This document shows, in pieces, positions 50,204 to 62,370 of a stretch of DNA of 64,000 bases. The stretch lies in the NCBI GenBank assembly GCA_029531795.1, contig JAPEIS010000007.1, positions 1,736,001-1,800,000 on the forward strand. The letters run 5' to 3'. Within the stretch, counting starts at the first letter, position 1. Every line of letters begins with the position of its first letter. The position numbers and the translations under genes are program-made. Source of the stretch: Sclerotinia nivalis. Lineage: Eukaryota; Ascomycota; Leotiomycetes; Helotiales; Sclerotiniaceae. The notes under the pieces are model-generated. The model ran no database searches. It was not told the origin of the DNA and was given only the letters and a program-made list of their open reading frames with translations.

Positions 50204-52489
50204 GACATTTTTTCAGGCCCGGAGAGGGATTTTATCTAGCACAATATTGGAAGACTTAGATGTAGAAGATTTTGGTCTCCTTCACGAGCCCGCAGCTCAA
50301 GAGCAAACTGGGCTCGTACCCGCAAGGGCATCCTTTGGTAGCAAAGGTAACATCATATAGTCGGAACCAATTTTACATGGGTCTCACAATCCATTTCATG
50401 ATGATCATTTATAAATCCCTTTAGCATTCATATTTCTCGTAGCATAATACATATACTGCAATGCACAATTGTTATTATCTTATTTACTCCTAACTTCTCT
50501 ATATACCTTCCCAAACCCCGCCTCTTCCGCCTCATCTTGCAAGTCTATCATCGTACGTACAATAAATTTTTTTTTATCATCTCATCTCAAATCCTCATTT
50601 CACCATCTACCTCATTCACTGTCACTCACAATCATCCCATCTTTCGTGGGGAGGATCCGTCACATGAAACCTGTAAACAAAAAAGGTATCAGACTAAGAG
50701 TGTGTAAACAAACCTTGACCATCACGAAACCATCACAGAATCTCAACTTATTACTCAAACCCTGAAAACTCCGACCTGAAAGTTTGAAATAAACAAGCGC
50801 TGTCGAACGTGGTTATTTTTGGAAAATGCTGAGATTTGAGCAGTAGTATGCGCAACAAACATTGGTGTTGGTGATGCTGAAGAAAAGATCTATGTATGAG
50901 GGGAGACTTTGCGAACTAACAGACGGGCGGGGATGAAACGTGAGTATGGGCAGACACTAGAAAGTGAAATACTAATGCGATCTTTCCACAGCAGATGCGA
51001 CGAACGACCAGTTTGCGCCGGAAGCTGCAGACAGCGAATACTCCTTTGAGCCCTCCATCCTGACCGCGTTGGCAAGCCACGATGCAGATATTCCTCGAAC
51101 TGAGGACGAATAAAAGATACAAATGGAAGACAGGATGAAATCCGATGGCCTGCAGATGAGACGAGAGATATGACCGAAAGAGGGACTGGGTAATCGGGAG
51201 AGAACTTTGGCAAGCGGGTTCGAATTGTGGAATGGAGGATATTCACTCAATCCATCGAAGGAATCACAAAAGACAGCGACAGTGCAAAAGACGATCTGCG
51301 AAACTTGCGGGCGACCAGCCTGCAGAACGTCCCTCAATGACCGATTCGATATTCCTTCCCCACGGAGGTCATCCCATCTCTAAACCACCCTATTTATGCG
51401 ATTTCTACCTGGGCCGAAAAACAAAATGGAATGAACAAGGTTGGAGTAAACGGCCCGAACTCCTCTTCCATGATTCCTCTCGAACTTCTCGGAACTTTGG
51501 ATTTCGTATAAGAAGACTATCCACAACAACCCCAACCTATTGAATTTGGACGTTTCGCAAAGTTCAAAATCGTTTATAATGCGGCAGACTTGCAACATAC
51601 TTTTTGACACCCGGAACAAGTATAATACCTGCTGGCGCAAAGTGAATGGATGAGGAGGGTATTTGGTGTGTGTGAACAAAACTTGTCCATTTTTTCATGT
51701 GATTTGGATTGAGGCTAGTAAACTATTGACCTTATTCTGAACGTTCCTTAGTCTCGTGCAAACACTCTGCTGACGTATATGATCCGCCGTGGCAGATACC
51801 TTTCTTTCCTTCCCGCCCTCGTACATCGACAACCGCCGGCCTGCAGGCAAATACTTACAAGTGGTTGAAATTGGGTTCCATATTCCCCGGGGATGGGGCA
51901 AACTCTTCGGCACACTCGTGGCACTTCCTATCAACACCAAACGGCCCGCCAATATACTTAAAACTCGAACAGGCCGTCGCGGCGCAGGATGGGGGGTGGC
52001 ACAACAGCCGTTAAAGTCTTCGCAGACGATGGATAGCTACTAGCTAGGTTCCAAATCAACAAGAACCCCTCCTTGACCCCATAAGACCTTCCTGCCAACG
52101 TCTCGCCGTCTTGGGTAGCACATTGTGACTTGCGCCTGGCGAAAACCGAAAAACCCCAAACGCCCCGAGCCCCCACGCCACAAAAGCTCTTTCAAATTCC
52201 CCGAAACTTAGTCCTTAGCATATTCGAAGTCCCCTCTACAATCTCCAGCTTTAAGATTTTTACATTTCCCAAAATTGCGAAAGTTTTTATTTTTTGTATG
52301 GGGCGTCCATTTCGCCCCAGACGTGCAACAATTCGGTAGAATCCCGGAAAATATCCTACACGTGATAAACGTGATCTGGAAAAATAATATTCCCGCCGAA
52401 CCTCGGCTTGAAAATAAAAAATTATTATTGAATATCCAACGAGGTTCTCATCTGATGTAAAATTCCGTACCATCTTATGAAGTCAACCC

Positions 52490-52935
52490 TGCCAGGTGCC
52501 CTTGTCAGAATATTTTTGTAAACAGTCACGAGCCAATGAAATCATTAATTGCGATTGCTGGTACAACCAAAACCTTTTTCCACGCTAAGTGCCCAGGTCG
52601 GATTCATTAGTAGATTCTCAAGCGCCGACGTAAACATAGAGTAAACAACGAACACCGAACAAGATCATGTAATTCTCAGAGATCCCTATGTGAAGGCACC
52701 AAGACCAGCGGATGAAGCTGCCGCCGCCAGAGTCCTTACAGTAACCGCTCGAATGAATGAACTTAGTTGATTTGCAGTGTGAATGTGCAACCAAACCTTT
52801 CCCACGCTGCATTGTATTTTACTTGTAGAATTCTTGCCAATTGTTGAGCGCCGACGTAGCCAGATCAAGTAAAAAGTAGTACTCTCCTTAAAATAAAATC
52901 ATAAGCATCTGAGATTCTTATTTGAAGTCAAGAAC
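52490..52935. repeat. Dispersed repeat, copy 2: block A and a second diverged A'
   Basis: Block A (52490-52620) matches 40596-40720. Its downstream part (about 52560-52700) recurs as A' at about 52785-52935. Shared landmarks are CAACCAAACCTTT..CCACGCT, GAGCGCCGACGTA or AGCGCCGACGTA, and a TCTGAGATTC / CTCAGAGATCC...TGAAG end. The A/A' pair lies in direct orientation about 225 bp apart. Confidence 0.75.
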
Positions 52936-52984
52936 TTGTCTGTCAAAATTCCCTGGCCAGAAAATTCACATAAACACCAAATGC

Positions 52985-53195
52985 CATTGAACTGCATAAA
53001 TTTGCATTTGCAGACATGCAACCAGTGAAGAATGAATCCGAGTGAATCTCTTCCCATCCGCCCTCCATCAAGGTCCATCTCATCCCAACATCATCAAACC
53101 ATCCAGGAAAAAAAAGTACCGAGGCAAATTCACCAAACCCTCCGGAACCTCCCGCTCCCAAAATCACCACCCAAAAAAACCAAAACGCCTCGACT
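52985..53195. repeat. Dispersed repeat, copy 2: block B
   Basis: Matches 40405-40595 over its length (GTGAAGAATGAATCCGAGTG, CTCATCCCAACATCATCAAA, AAAAAAACCAAAACGCC). Compared with this copy, the 40-kb copy has many C-to-T and G-to-A changes, such as CATCCCAAC versus CATTTCAAC. This copy is richer in C and G and looks less mutated. Confidence 0.78.
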
Positions 53196-53497
53196 TGTAG
53201 CAACCGCAATTCTCTTCAGATTTGAATTCTGATAGTTTTCCCAAACTCGCGCAATCGAGCGCTGTCGAGAAGTGCAAAAAAATTTGTACTTTGTCAAAAA
53301 GCCCCATATTTGGAGGCACCCTCAGACGTGCAACAAAACTTTTTGGATGCATGAAATATCACGTGTTGGCGCAAATAGAGGTCTGCCATTGGTTGAAGAA
53401 ATGTGCATTTTTATTCATTTGGGGATTGGGGAAAAACTGGGCGTGGGATTGTTTTGAAACTTGCAGTGTCGGTTAAGAAGGTATCTTTTAGTCTTAT

Positions 53498-53812
53498 ATG
53501 AAAGTTTGGGAAACTTCTAAGATCACGTTTTGGAGGTATTGTCATTTGCAGTTTGGGGGGCTTCCTATCTTTTGCTGGATTTGGCGAAATTTACATCGTG
53601 CGTCTTACATTGACCACATAAGATGTTCTGAAGCCAGGTTCTTTCTGAAATTACGGGTACGGGTTGAGAAGTTATTTATCAATGGTATGCGAAAGTTTGG
53701 TAAGTTTCTAAGATCAAGTTTTGCAATTATCTCGATTTTGCGTTGGGTTCTTGTCTTCCTCCTGCTAGATTTGAGCGAAAATCGCATCGCACTTTCTACT
53801 TTGACCAAACAC
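53498..53812. repeat. Direct duplication, period about 191 bp
   Basis: Unit 1 (53498-53626) and unit 2 (about 53687-53812) share ATG.GAAAGTTTGG.AA..TTCTAAGATCA.GTTTTG, then TTGC.TTGG.TTC...TCTT, TGCT.GATTTG.GCGAAA and ACATTGACCACA versus CTTTGACCAAACA. The units have diverged strongly but stay collinear. A weak third echo (TACTTTGTCAAAAAG) lies near 53288. Confidence 0.72.
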
Positions 53813-55302
53813 AAAATTACAAGTTTTCAACGACATCCACGAACCGCGGCGAATTCCAAAAGAGTGTATCTGCAGGAAGATGGAAAGGCTTCTACGGAGG
53901 AAACTAATAAAATGGGAGGAATTTTCGAAGGAATAATGTTTTTGGATATACTGGCGCCAGCTATATTATAGTCGCAAATCTGTCGCAGATCTGCTGAGAG
54001 ATCGAATTCCTCTACGAATACCTTTACAACTAGCTCGATGAATATATGGTGGCTTTACCTTGATACCGGCGGTTGAATGTCCAGTTTGGCTTTGGATAAT
54101 GGATTGGTGCTAGGTTTTAAAGTAGGAATTGGAATTGGACAATCGGTTGTAAATGTTCGGTTTGGATTTGGACATTGAGGTAGGAATGATTTTTATAAAA
54201 GGTTCAACGGTGGCTCAGGGCTTCTCAAACACATTGAGCTAAGCTCAGAGGGCAATGGTTTTATAAAGGTCGTATCTACAAGAAGTGATTGGAATGGTGG
54301 GCTTAAAAATCAAGCTTATTTAGAAGTGCGCGAGCATCTAAGACTAACATTGTGCCGATTACATGGAAACAGCGGGGCTAGAGGAAAGATTGACAATTGA
54401 TGGCTTTTTGGGAACTGCGAAAGTGCTTGGAACAACGAGACGAATGGAAGATAATGGTGAAATAGAATTCGAATTTGGACGATTACAGAGCGAGGAACAA
54501 CGGGCATAGCAGATACCATCACACTAAGTCCTTCGCTTGAGCTCAGTCAGAACGAGCGAGGTTCACCTTGTAGAAACCGCGGACTGACAAGTGAAGGCAG
54601 ATTGCAGAACAATCTCGATAAAACTGTATGGCAGGATCCCAGATCTTATAAGATAGCAGGCCGAAAGGTGTGAACAAGGTGGATATCTATGTAAGCAGGT
54701 ACCTCCAGTCCCCCGACTGAGTTCTATATCCACACGAGCGCAGAATCTTCAAGACAAGTCCGATACACCAGCATAATACTTCCCTCCCAGAAGCTTCAGC
54801 TCTTGAAAAGTTCATCTCTCCCTTCCTACAATCCGAAGTTATCAGACCATACGAAGACTTTGTATGTCTCTATGCTCTTACACTTTATATAGGTGAAGAA
54901 CATTATTTTTGATCTACAAGTCATCAATATATGCATTCGTAGCTCTATATCAACATCATCCAAAGGTAAAAAAAAAATGTAGGTCATATGTCATCTTAAA
55001 TAATTTTGCCGCGTTCACGTGTCAGCCAAGGAAGGCGGTCAGACACCATGAACAACAAACAAACAAGAACAAAAGAAATGAGTTAACACCGAGGAAGTAG
55101 AAAACAGACAGGGTTAAAAGTCAGATCAACGGAACATAAGCTTCCCAGCCTCTTCAATCTCCCCTCGGGATTTGTTGATCAATGCTTCATCTCCACAATT
55201 GAATGAGAATACACTTCAGGCTTTTATGAATTTATGATTTACGATATCTTACTATTTCCGGGGATTTAATCAATGGAGAATGTGATGCCATTTCATTCCT
55301 AA

Positions 55303-56761
55303 ATGTCATCCCCATACGATCGCAGAGGCGCACAGGCGCGTCGAGGAAATCTCTCTTACTGGTTACCACTAGCTTTCACCGTTACTGCAGCCGCAGTAGG
55401 TGTAGTAGCATGGATATGGAGTACGAGAGGTGACGAAGATGAAGATGATGATGATAACAGACCTCTTCAACCTCCAAGATCAGAATATGGTAATAGAAAT
55501 CCAGATGGCAGCTTTGGAACAAGGCCCCCTTCGTACGCGGGCGATTTGCGACCGGGTGAGGCTACGAGAGATCAACAACAACCACCACCACATCCTCGGC
55601 GCCCTGAAGAGTCCCAAGGTTACATAGCTCAAATGTCAGGCGCACTACAAAGAACACCTAGTCCACAGCAGTTTATCAATAGCGCTGGTAGAAGTCTTGC
55701 AGCTGGAGCCGCTGCTGTTGGTGGAGTTGTGGGGAGTGCTCTATCTTCAATCAGGGAGGAAGACAAACACGGATTTGACGATCATAGAACATGGCAGGAG
55801 GAATCAGTTATACGACGAAATGCTGCCCCAAGTCCACCCGCAACTACAACACCGGCCACAGTCCCAGGGCCAATCGAACTGCGTTCTGATAGTCCTGCAG
55901 GGGTGTCTGCAGGAGTTACCTCGGCACCTCGAGCACCAGTCAGGAATGGAAAGAGGAAGACTGTAGCCATTGTAGTTTCTGCAGAATCACAAGATGATGA
56001 CGCTGCATCAGAAGCAGGCTATCATCATGAATATGCGGTTCGTTAATTCGAAGATATTAGCCAATAATTACTAATGATTTTCGTAGTCAATCCTCTCCCA
56101 TCTTCCTCGCAAAACCGACTTCTCGAAAATACGACTCTTTGTCCTAATATACGCACCAGGATTAACAGAGCATCCGCTGGACGCCGCAGGTGGGAAACTC
56201 GGTGGATCTCTCAGTTCCTCGTTTTCGAACATTGGCCCTGGAGATGTTCATACGCCTGGGGAAGAAAGTGACAGACAATTGTAAGAATATTCCCCTTTAC
56301 TTTGTTACGAAGGTCATCAGCTAATAAACCTTAGAACCCCGATGTTTCCTCCAAAGGGTTCGACTCCACTCGCATTCGGCACAATCTATAACGAAGCATT
56401 AGGTTTAGTGGAAAAGGAGACTATGGTCCTACCATTCACCACCCCAACCGGTCATGTCCATATCCTTCGCAACATCGCGCCTGAATTTATATATCTACAA
56501 GAATCCCTCGCCGGAGAAAATGGATCGGTCATCAACCATCTACAAAGTTGGTTCCGGGAAGATGTTGTACTAATTGTAGGCGCTGATGGAGGCCACGGTG
56601 GACTCGCAGATAGTGAATCCGAAGCTGAGAGTCAAGTGTCAGGAAGAAAAGAACAATGGTGGGAAAGAGAAGATAGAGTTGGTCTTGGAAGAGGCGTTGT
56701 TGTTGTAGAGGGAAATCGTGTTGGAGATTATTGGGCTAGAAAGGTTCTTGGTGTGGAATAA
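55303..56761 (+). CDS. Peroxin-22-like protein (single-pass membrane protein)
   Basis: Pex22 anchors the ubiquitin-conjugating enzyme Pex4 to the peroxisome so that the import receptor Pex5 can be recycled. Exons are 55303-56037, 56087-56280 and 56335-56761, introns 49 and 54 nt, 451 residues. One transmembrane helix lies at residues 19-39 (YWLPLAFTVTAAAVGVVAWIW) after a basic N-terminus. An acidic and Pro/Gln-rich, probably disordered linker follows to about residue 220. The C-terminal half has the alternating strand/helix pattern of the Pex22 domain: KTVAIVVSAE, KIRLFVLIYAPG, FGTIYNEALGLV, VLPFTTPTGHVHILRNIAP and VVLIVGADG. Topology (short N-terminus, one TM, cytosolic domain) fits. The family call is from overall pattern and remembered fungal homologues, so moderately sure. 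Confidence 0.78.
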
Positions 56762-58547
56762 GCAAGCAGATAGGCAGATAAGGGCGTGTTTTTCTTTTTA
56801 TTTATACCTTTGATGTATGGTTTTTTTTTTAGGATGAATGGTCAATACTGGGCTGGGAGCGTTGAGGTCATAGGATATTTCTCATGAATTTGACTCGAAA
56901 ATATTATGTATGATGGATATCTTTTGATTGAATGCAAAAATCTTAATTCTGTTGAATATAAATAATTGAATACGGTTCATTCTCGAATTGGTTATGTTGC
57001 TTCGCCACATCACGGTGTAGGCAACATCGGCCTGACTCACACCGTACATAAACCCAATACAGCCATGTTTGCACCATTTGCGCCAACTGCGCCTCCCAGA
57101 ACACATCCCAAATATCTATATAAACCTCCCTCCCTCCCACTCCAACATCTCTTTTTTTTTCCTTTCCCCATCAATCTAGCTGGTGCTTCTCTCACCTTTC
57201 GCTTAGATCAAATGTAGTATCTGTTCTATCCATGTTTAACCACTTGGATTCTTTCGCAAGAAAGATTAACTTATGGTTTTCCATAATTTTTTGTTGATTT
57301 TACTTCGTTCGTGCGACTTGTCGTGCGAGTGGAGTAAGGGTGTCCCTGGTATTACACTGCTTCCGGGTGATGCTGATGCTGATGTTGATGGTTTGGACTT
57401 TTCGTTGCTCGGGCCTGGCTACCCTTGTGGTGCTGGGGGGGGTGAGGAAGAGTTTGTGGGGGGGGTTTGAGGGTGAGGATGTGGGGGGATGGATGTGAGG
57501 GGAGTCTCGGGAGGAAGAAGTAGAGATGGAACGTGAGAGTGATGGTGAGAGTGGATGGAGTGCGAAAGGAAGAGGTGATTTGAAGCGTTGGTGGAAGAAG
57601 GGTTCAATAATAAATCGAGGCTACTTAAGAGGTTTCTGCATTTTTGTACATAATATTGAATGATAATAATCGGAGACACTGCTCATCTGAAAATTCACCC
57701 TGTGCTGATGTTCAATCAAAAATATAATCTGTCTTCTTGCTGCACAGGTCTGTTGAGACCAATCCATAATGTGCTCAGCATCTTCTTGGGCCACTAGGCC
57801 CCTCAAAGAAGTGTAAACTGTTGGGTTTGAGCCTGAAATAACTTGAAATAACATCTGCTAAACGGTACTTTATTATGCTTCTCCCATTCCGCTTGCTAAA
57901 TTCAGATGTTGAACTCATTTGAGAGTCCAAAACCACTTGAAATGCTGAACAACTTTTACATGTTGAATCCATCTGAGAGATATTGAAATCATTCGAGAAG
58001 TCAAATCATCCCGACTCATTCCGCTCAGTCCATTGTCTCAAACAGACAATTCCTACCTCGACACTGGTGAATTCTGCTAGTAACATGGATAATATCATCA
58101 TTCACATGGCGATATCAGCTGTGGGATTATCCCAACGGGCCGTATTCTTAGCTTCTCTTCAAGTTCTTGATCGAACAAGCAGTAAATCTTGGGCATCTTG
58201 TCTGTAACGGAGGGCGAATACATGCTTTCTGAGTTCATCATACTTTACATACAGTCTTTGGAATCGGGTGCGAATATTCTTGGTTAAATCACGTGATTGT
58301 ATGACTCATGTGACACTAGTCTCGACATTTTTTACGACTTGCAAAGGTTAGCGAAATCACACTTGTATCAGGAAACCGGCCTTTGCAACTCGTCTTCAAA
58401 AACTCTATACGCCGATACAGTCGCTTGATTTATCATTTGTACAGTATCCTACTACAAATCACTGATTTTTGTGAACTGGATACCTCTCCCATCCACACCA
58501 CTGACTTGTACTTCGATACCCTTTTTCACGACAGCAAATAACCGACA
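56762..58547. other. Intergenic region
   Basis: A 1.8 kb spacer between two genes on the same strand. It has T-runs (56820, 57152), a GATGCT repeat near 57370 and G-runs near 57437-57468. Just before the next start there is a CT-rich leader. Open frames here (such as 57273-57470) are repeat-driven and not supported. Confidence 0.55.
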
Positions 58548-60472
58548 ATGCCTCACGCCATGCCAGCGCCTGGCTTCCAGGCCATAATTCTTTGTGGACC
58601 AGGATCATCTTTCCCTACTTTCACTTCCAATCCTGATAAGAACCCAAAGGCTTTGATACCGATAGCAAATCGTCCTATGGTTTGGTATCCTATTGATTTC
58701 TGTTATCGAATGGGTGTTACCAGTAAGTCGAGTAATATTTCTGGATCTATTATGAATATCCCCGAGACTATTTTTCAGTGCATAGTTCTGAGTGCATAAT
58801 TTTGATTGCATAGTTTCGAATGCGATGTTGAAGCGAGCTACTTGGTCAATATTCCTCGGGACTACCTTGAATGTACAATTTTGAGGTTCTTATGATACTA
58901 ACACTTATTTAGATATCACTCTCATTACACCACCTTCTTCGGAAGAAGCTATTAAGACTGCATTAGCCACAAATCCACATTTAACTAGTTTACCGTTACC
59001 AAAACCAGATTTATTAGCACCCGAAGATCTAGACCAAACGACAGGTACTGCACAGATCTTTCGATTACCGGAGGTACGAAACATCATCAAGGGTGATTTC
59101 ATTGTACTTCCCTGTGATCTTGTTTGTGAGCTTGGCGGCGAATCTTTGATAGAATCATGGATGGTAAAGGAAGGAGGGTTGGGTGGGGCCACAGGAGGGG
59201 ATCACGAGGGTCCAAAAATGGCACTTGGTGGTGAACGAGGTGGTAGACGTGGCGGGCTTGGAGTGTGGTACGAGACTAAGAGCGAAACAATAATCAAAGG
59301 TGAAGAAACAGATTTTATTGCAACATCGCCCCTCGCCGCCACCTCCGTACCACCCTCAAAATCATCCTTGATTCCTCATATCTCGAAGCTGGTTTATTCT
59401 GTCCCCACCGATACTCTAAAGGATATAGTTGAAGACAAAAAAGGTTTACCAATTCGACATGCCCTAGTACGCAGCCATCCCCGTATTCGAATGCTGAGTT
59501 CACATCGAGATGCACATATTTACATTTTTCCTGCCTGGGCCATGGACATGATCAACGTAAACGAGCGCATGGACAATCTTGGTGAAGATGTTATTGGCTG
59601 GTGGGCTAAAGCGGGGTGGCAACAAGGTCTAGGCGACAAATTGGGCTTGCGAGATATTTTCGAGAACACAAGACCCGACGAGTCCGATGATAATATGCTT
59701 GACAATGGTCCTGCAAGTGATGATATCGATTACGGCAATCTGAGTTCAACTTGGACATCTAAACTCCAAGACCCACTATCGGTCAAAGCATCAGATTCTT
59801 CGATCTCTAATGGAAAACCAAGCTTTGCTATACCTCCGATTCTAGCATACATCCATCCTTCAAAACCCACACCACAAGGGCCCCCACCTCTCATTCGACG
59901 AGTCGATACTGCGCCCATTCTTTTAAACGTCTCCCTCCAGCTGGCTAAAATCGAAGCCATTGATCAAGTTGGCCGCGATGCCGCCTCCCCATTTGCCCAC
60001 AATAGCAAAATAGCCTGGCCAGAAGGAATCGCACAGAAGACCACAGTACGACCAGATTGTCTTTTAGCCGAAAATGTAATTGTCGAAGAGAAATGCATCA
60101 TCAAAGAATGTGTCATCGGTGCAAACTGTCAAATTAAAACTGGAGCAAGGTTGACTCGTTGTGTATTGATGGATGGAGTTACTGTGGGACAATCATGCAC
60201 ATTAACGGATTGCGTATTAGGAAAGGGAAGTGTGATTGGAGATAAATCGGAGCTGCAAGACTGTGAAGTTCAAGAAGAGTTTGACGTCGACCCTGGGAGT
60301 AAGTTCTTCAAACCCACACCAAATCTTTGAGACATGATTACTGATCGGATTTATCATTATAGCCAACAAAAAGAAAGACAGACTCATGAGTGCTGCTGGA
60401 TTAGGCGTAGCCACCGAGGAAGAAATTCAAGACTTCAGAAATCAAGATTCCGATGGATCCGAATCAAGCTAG
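58548..60472 (+). CDS. GCD1: Translation initiation factor eIF2B subunit gamma (GCD1)
   Basis: Part of the eIF2B guanine-nucleotide exchange complex that recharges eIF2 with GTP; with the epsilon subunit it forms the catalytic subcomplex. Exons are 58548-58722, 58913-60298 and 60363-60472, introns 190 and 64 nt, 556 residues, close to yeast Gcd1. The N-terminus is a nucleotidyltransferase-like domain: FQAIILCGPGSSF, NPKALIPIANRPMVWYPID, NITLITPP (made by the first splice) and GDFIVLPCDLV. The C-terminus has a left-handed beta-helix of hexapeptide repeats: VIVEEKCIIKECVIGANCQI, VLMDGVTVGQSCTL and VLGKGSVIGDKSELQDCEV. An insertion rich in Gly/Arg (GGATGGDHEG...GGRRGG) sits in the first domain. 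The short last exon adds a Lys-rich and acidic tail. The first intron is long compared with its neighbours. Confidence 0.95.
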
Positions 60473-61005
60473 CTTTATAATCAATAAATATACCAAAAAA
60501 TTTCCACGCTAAAGATATCTATCCATACTACTGAAAGTTTTCTTTCATACATTTCTCTTACAGCTTTTACGCCATTTCTTTTTGAATCTTACACCCGAGT
60601 CGAAAAGTTCTACTCCTTACATCTAATATCAGCTAACATCACTGACAATATCAAGCTCAATCCAGTTCTCTCTTATAAGAGGCATAACCTCATGATCAGA
60701 AAGAAGTATTTCATCATAGAGTAGATCTGTATGCTTTGAAGCTAGTTCTGGACAAAAATACATACCCAACTCAGAACTATGCCCTGACATGCAAATCATC
60801 ATCCACACGCACTGCAAGACGAAAATGACCAGCTGCATCGCATTAAAGTCAGTACCTTTCATTGGCTCAAGTGTTCCTTTCTTCCACTCTCAACCAATCC
60901 CAACCAATCGACCGTACCGACTTATATCGTGTCCCCGTTTCGCTTATAGTATGCCGGACACACCTAGCCCTCTCAATGGGCCGATTCATGCATAAAGAGG
61001 GTGTC

Positions 61006-61059
61006 GGTTCTTGGTTGACGGGAAGCATCCCTGTTTCGGCCTACCAGGGACCGAGAACC
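61006..61059. other. Two-stem inverted repeat, possible structured RNA
   Basis: GGTTCTTGG (61006-61014) pairs with CCGAGAACC (61051-61059), with one G-T wobble. Inside it TCCCTG (61028-61033) pairs perfectly with CAGGGA (61045-61050). The 3' arms abut, so the two stems would stack with a 13-base bulge on the 5' side only. It matches no RNA family I recognise. Confidence 0.4.
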
Positions 61060-62233
61060 TTACCGTTAATCACATGCGAAGTGCATTAATGACTTACTCG
61101 GCTTTTGTACACCCGTTATGCATCGCCGTTGTGTGCACATTGATCAAGTCCGAGCAAGTACCGTGCCGTGCCGTGTGTATGAGGGATTCATGCAGAAAGG
61201 GGTCGGGATGATCATTCCCTCGTTAGGTCGTTGAAGAACGCCTTCAATGGCTGATATGTAGAATGCGAAATCATTTTTATGCAATGCACTGCACTGCCAC
61301 ATTCATCTGACATTTTGGCGGCTTCGGCGGCTTTAACGGTCTGACAGTCTGACAGTCTTTTTCAGAGATGAGATTTTGGTTACGCGGCATGGATTGAAGA
61401 TTGCATTGCTTGGAGATCGTTAGGTGCTTGCCAATACGTAATGCACGCACTTACATTTGTCCGTGATTCTTTCCCCTTTCAATATTTCGAGTACTTTTAC
61501 ACGTTATCCCATGGTTATGGCTTTCTTCTCCTAAGCCTTATGGGGTAGTCCAAAGTTTTTGATATTGCCTTCCTCATACATACTGCCCGGACTATTCCTT
61601 CCTATTTTTCACCCTTCGTCTTTTGGGCCAGTACTTGTGTTCTTCAACGTTCATCGCAGCCCTTTGCCTACATAACCAATTCCTCACTCTATCCACCCCA
61701 ATACTACCCATTCCGCACATCTCCATACTTTTAATGCAGAGCCTAGCCCCCATACGGGCCTTTCTCTCTCAAAAATCATATAGAAAGTATTTCCCAATGC
61801 AGCCATATCTCAACAAATACTATACCTACCTAAGTACACACCACTATATACCCAAAACAGCAACCTCACCCCTTTCGCCACTTTTCCATAAGCAGCTATT
61901 ATCTGTCTACTACATATAAAATCAACTAATAACCAAACCTCTCGCGTCAATGACGTAGCATGGTAGTCTTTGTAATACTTTGTGATACTCTGTGTCATAT
62001 GTACAACGTAACACGTGAGAATAAGCGCTTTGCGCGCGTGTGTATAAATTTAATGGTTGTACCGGCGGGTGAGTGGTGGTTTTTGTGGTACGGGATTGTG
62101 GGGGTACGGGATTTGCACTAGGTGGTGATTTGGGATTTTGTGGATTTGTAGCTTCTGTGCAGCTTCTTTGTAGAGGGGAAATTAAGGGGTTGGGTTTTCT
62201 GCGGGCAAAAATTCTTGAGATGTTAGGTAGAGG

Positions 62234-62370
62234 GTGGATGGATAGATGGATGAATAGATGGATGAATAGATGGATGAATAGATGGATAAATAGATGGATA
62301 AATAGATGGATAAATAAATAAATAAATGAATCAATGAATAGATAAATAAATGAATAGATAAATGAATGAA
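62234..62370. repeat. 12-bp tandem repeat (ATGGATGAATAG)n passing into (AAAT)n-like units
   Basis: About seven copies of ATGGATGAATAG, the later ones carrying ATGGATAAATAG, followed by AATAAATGAATAGAT-type units. The consecutive G-to-A shift (GATGAAT to GATAAAT to AATAAAT) shows stepwise spread of variants. Frames open across it on both strands are only repeat translation. Confidence 0.9.

Larger units (their letters stand above)
50204..55302. other. 5.1 kb gene-free, repeat-bearing region
   Basis: No credible gene on either strand. Frames near 50890-51340, 51789-52043 and 53498-53971 are open but show no domain or protein-like pattern, and the last consists of a duplicated sequence. The region holds the dispersed repeats and the 191-bp duplication listed separately. 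It looks like a graveyard of degraded repeats between SEC65 and the peroxin-like gene. Confidence 0.55.

Noticed and set aside
51789..52043. 84-residue frame with fairly balanced composition
   Set aside because: No family resemblance and no splice extension; the opposite strand and the surrounding repeats give similar frames by chance.
53498..53971. 157-residue open frame
   Set aside because: It runs through a diverged duplication with no domain signature; more likely a repeat relic.
57273..57470. 65-residue frame with GDADADVDG
   Set aside because: Driven by a GATGCT microsatellite and G-runs, with no homologue recognised.
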